A stretch of DNA of 64,000 nucleotides from Saprospiraceae bacterium (GTDB taxonomy: Bacteria; Bacteroidota; Bacteroidia; Chitinophagales; Saprospiraceae): NCBI GenBank assembly GCA_021604865.1, contig BQJU01000018.1:56292-120291 (forward strand), given 5' to 3'. Each line of letters opens with the position of its first letter. The stretch's first letter is position 1. A model generated the notes under the pieces. It searched no databases, had not been told where the DNA came from, and was given only the letters and a program-made list of their open reading frames with translations. The translations under genes were made by a program, and so were the position numbers. Positions 63,135 to 64,000 of this stretch are shown in pieces.

Positions 63135-64000
63135 ATGGGACTGTTAAATGATCTCAAAAAAGTACTTTTCGGTGCAAAATCTGTTGCCAAATCAGCGGCT
63201 AACAAAACGGTAGATGCGGGTAAAGAGGCAGGAGAGGAAATCATTGATAAATCGAGTGAATTTTTGGATAAAGCAGGTGATAAGGCTAAAGAATGGTCGG
63301 GAGAGGCGATGGAAAAGGCCGGAGAGTTTTATCAAAAAACTAAAGACAAGGCGGAGGATGTAGCGGACTCCATATTTGCGGAAGCGGAGAAAGTTAAGCA
63401 ACCTAATCCTCCAAAAGCAGAGGTTCCTCCCAAGACTCCAATGGATCAGCCCCTGGTATTTGAAAAAACGGATGTACCCATTGACGAACCAGTAGCGAAA
63501 AAAAGCAAACTGGAAGAAATTGGAGGAAAGGTACTGGACAAAGCCGAAGACCTTAGCGATACCATCATGGATAAAACCAGTGGCGTGCGTAGTAAAATAA
63601 AAGATACCGCTGAAAAAACTGGCGAAAAAGTGATGGGTGCTGCCGAAGAAATCGGAGGCAAAGTCATGGATGTCTCAGAAGAAGTGGGTGGCAAAGTGAT
63701 GGACACTGCCGAAAAATTAGGAGAAAAAATCATCGAAAAAGGTGGCGACTTTTTTGAAAAAGCAAAAGATTTTGGTGGTTCCATCCTGGATAAAACCGAG
63801 GATTTGGTAGAAAAAGCTCAAAAAGAAGCTTCAAAAGAAAATATTGACGATACCCTTGAAAAGGCCAAGTCTATGGGGGATCAATTTTCCGACAAGGTAA
63901 AAGAAAGAGCTTCAGGCGTGAAGAATGAAGCGACCAAAGCAAAGGACAGCCTACTGGAAGATAAAGATGACTTCTTTGAAAAAGCAAAACGCTTTGCTGA
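63135..64000 (+). CDS. LEA/YtxH-like amphipathic repeat protein, C-terminus beyond window
   Basis: ATG at 63135; open to the right edge (288 residues seen, incomplete). No signal peptide. It is almost wholly a repetitive, charged helix rich in K, E, D, A and G, with units such as KVMGAAEEIGGK, KVMDVSEEVGGK and KVMDTAEKLGEK at an 11-12-residue period. A proline-rich break (PNPPKAEVPPKTP) occurs near residue 100. The pattern resembles LEA group 3 or YtxH-type stress proteins, which form long amphipathic helices at membranes or under desiccation. Role is inference from the pattern. The complete length cannot be given. Confidence 0.8.
   Translation, partial: MGLLNDLKKVLFGAKSVAKSAANKTVDAGKEAGEEIIDKSSEFLDKAGDKAKEWSGEAMEKAGEFYQKTKDKAEDVADSIFAEAEKVKQPNPPKAEVPPKTPMDQPLVFEKTDVPIDEPVAKKSKLEEIGGKVLDKAEDLSDTIMDKTSGVRSKIKDTAEKTGEKVMGAAEEIGGKVMDVSEEVGGKVMDTAEKLGEKIIEKGGDFFEKAKDFGGSILDKTEDLVEKAQKEASKENIDDTLEKAKSMGDQFSDKVKERASGVKNEATKAKDSLLEDKDDFFEKAKRFA

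Noticed and set aside
1..64000. CRISPR arrays, rRNA or tRNA genes
   Set aside because: No short regularly spaced direct repeats with unique spacers, no tRNA-arm motifs and no rRNA-like stretches were seen. The only regular array (24252-24890) is a unit-to-unit tandem repeat without spacers.

Overview
The window looks like chromosomal DNA of a Bacteroidota bacterium, most probably of the Saprospiria (Lewinella/Haliscomenobacter-like). This is inferred from the gene families, not from a marker gene. The pointers are C-terminal type IX secretion (T9SS) sorting domains of both the short 'type A' and the gliding-motility-associated kind, SprB-like repeats, CarboxypepD_reg/TonB-type outer-membrane receptors, 7TM-AraC and 7TMR-DISM regulators, ECF sigma factors, a b558-type SdhCAB operon, FtsX-type permeases without a partner ATPase, and giant SpvB/RHS proteins. 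I found no rRNA, tRNA, CRISPR array or intact insertion sequence.

Layout. 1-13.1 kb (all minus): a regulatory pair (ECF sigma factor translationally coupled to a Ser/Thr kinase with TPRs), then a small beta-barrel protein, a T9SS-sorted LamG/Ig-like protein and a very large SpvB/FG-GAP/RHS protein that runs off the left edge. Order, strand and spacing suggest one surface or secretion cassette. 13.5-17.7 kb: DUF1573 protein, micro-ORFs, an MDR-family oxidoreductase, a haloalkane dehalogenase and a DUF1801 protein. 17.7-24.1 kb: the remnant of a T9SS sorting domain, an M43 metalloprotease with a gliding-motility C-terminal domain, and an HD-like protein fused to a Pycsar-effector-like membrane domain. 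24.1-30.9 kb: a tandem-repeat block, an FtsX permease and a divergent 7TM adenylate cyclase sharing a promoter region with paired operator-like palindromes. 31-38 kb: assorted secreted, TPR, methyltransferase, FG-GAP/ASPIC, AraC and thioredoxin genes. 38-46.5 kb: a degenerate metallophosphatase/kinase-like/BamA-barrel fusion, a hypothetical gene with an SDR, and a TonB-type receptor. 47-50.2 kb: an ECF sigma factor coupled to an unusual one-TM plus barrel-like protein, and a lipoprotein. 50.2-57.5 kb: RNase R, CutC, a GT39-like glycosyltransferase, a Tat-exported Gfo/Idh oxidoreductase and an Rpn/PD-(D/E)XK nuclease. 58-61.6 kb: sdhCAB. 61.9-64 kb: hypothetical genes, a TMEM220-like protein and a LEA/YtxH-like repeat protein cut by the right edge.

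Intergenic DNA is unusually structured. At least eight copies of an imperfect hairpin repeat (arms TGTTTGGAGG...CCTCCAAACA, often flanked by CTTAG/CTAAG) are scattered across the window. There is also a 165-bp long-hairpin element with a solo right arm 14 kb away, a ~130-bp element present twice between convergent genes, a seven-unit tandem array of 90/100-bp units, and a pair of hairpins with the same AGC loop but different stems.

Most promising for follow-up: the HD-PycTM fusion with a damaged HD doublet, the BamA fusion with a dead phosphatase domain, the sigma/one-TM/barrel pair, the sigma/kinase/RHS cassette, the TGTTC-N6-GAACA operators and the repeat families.
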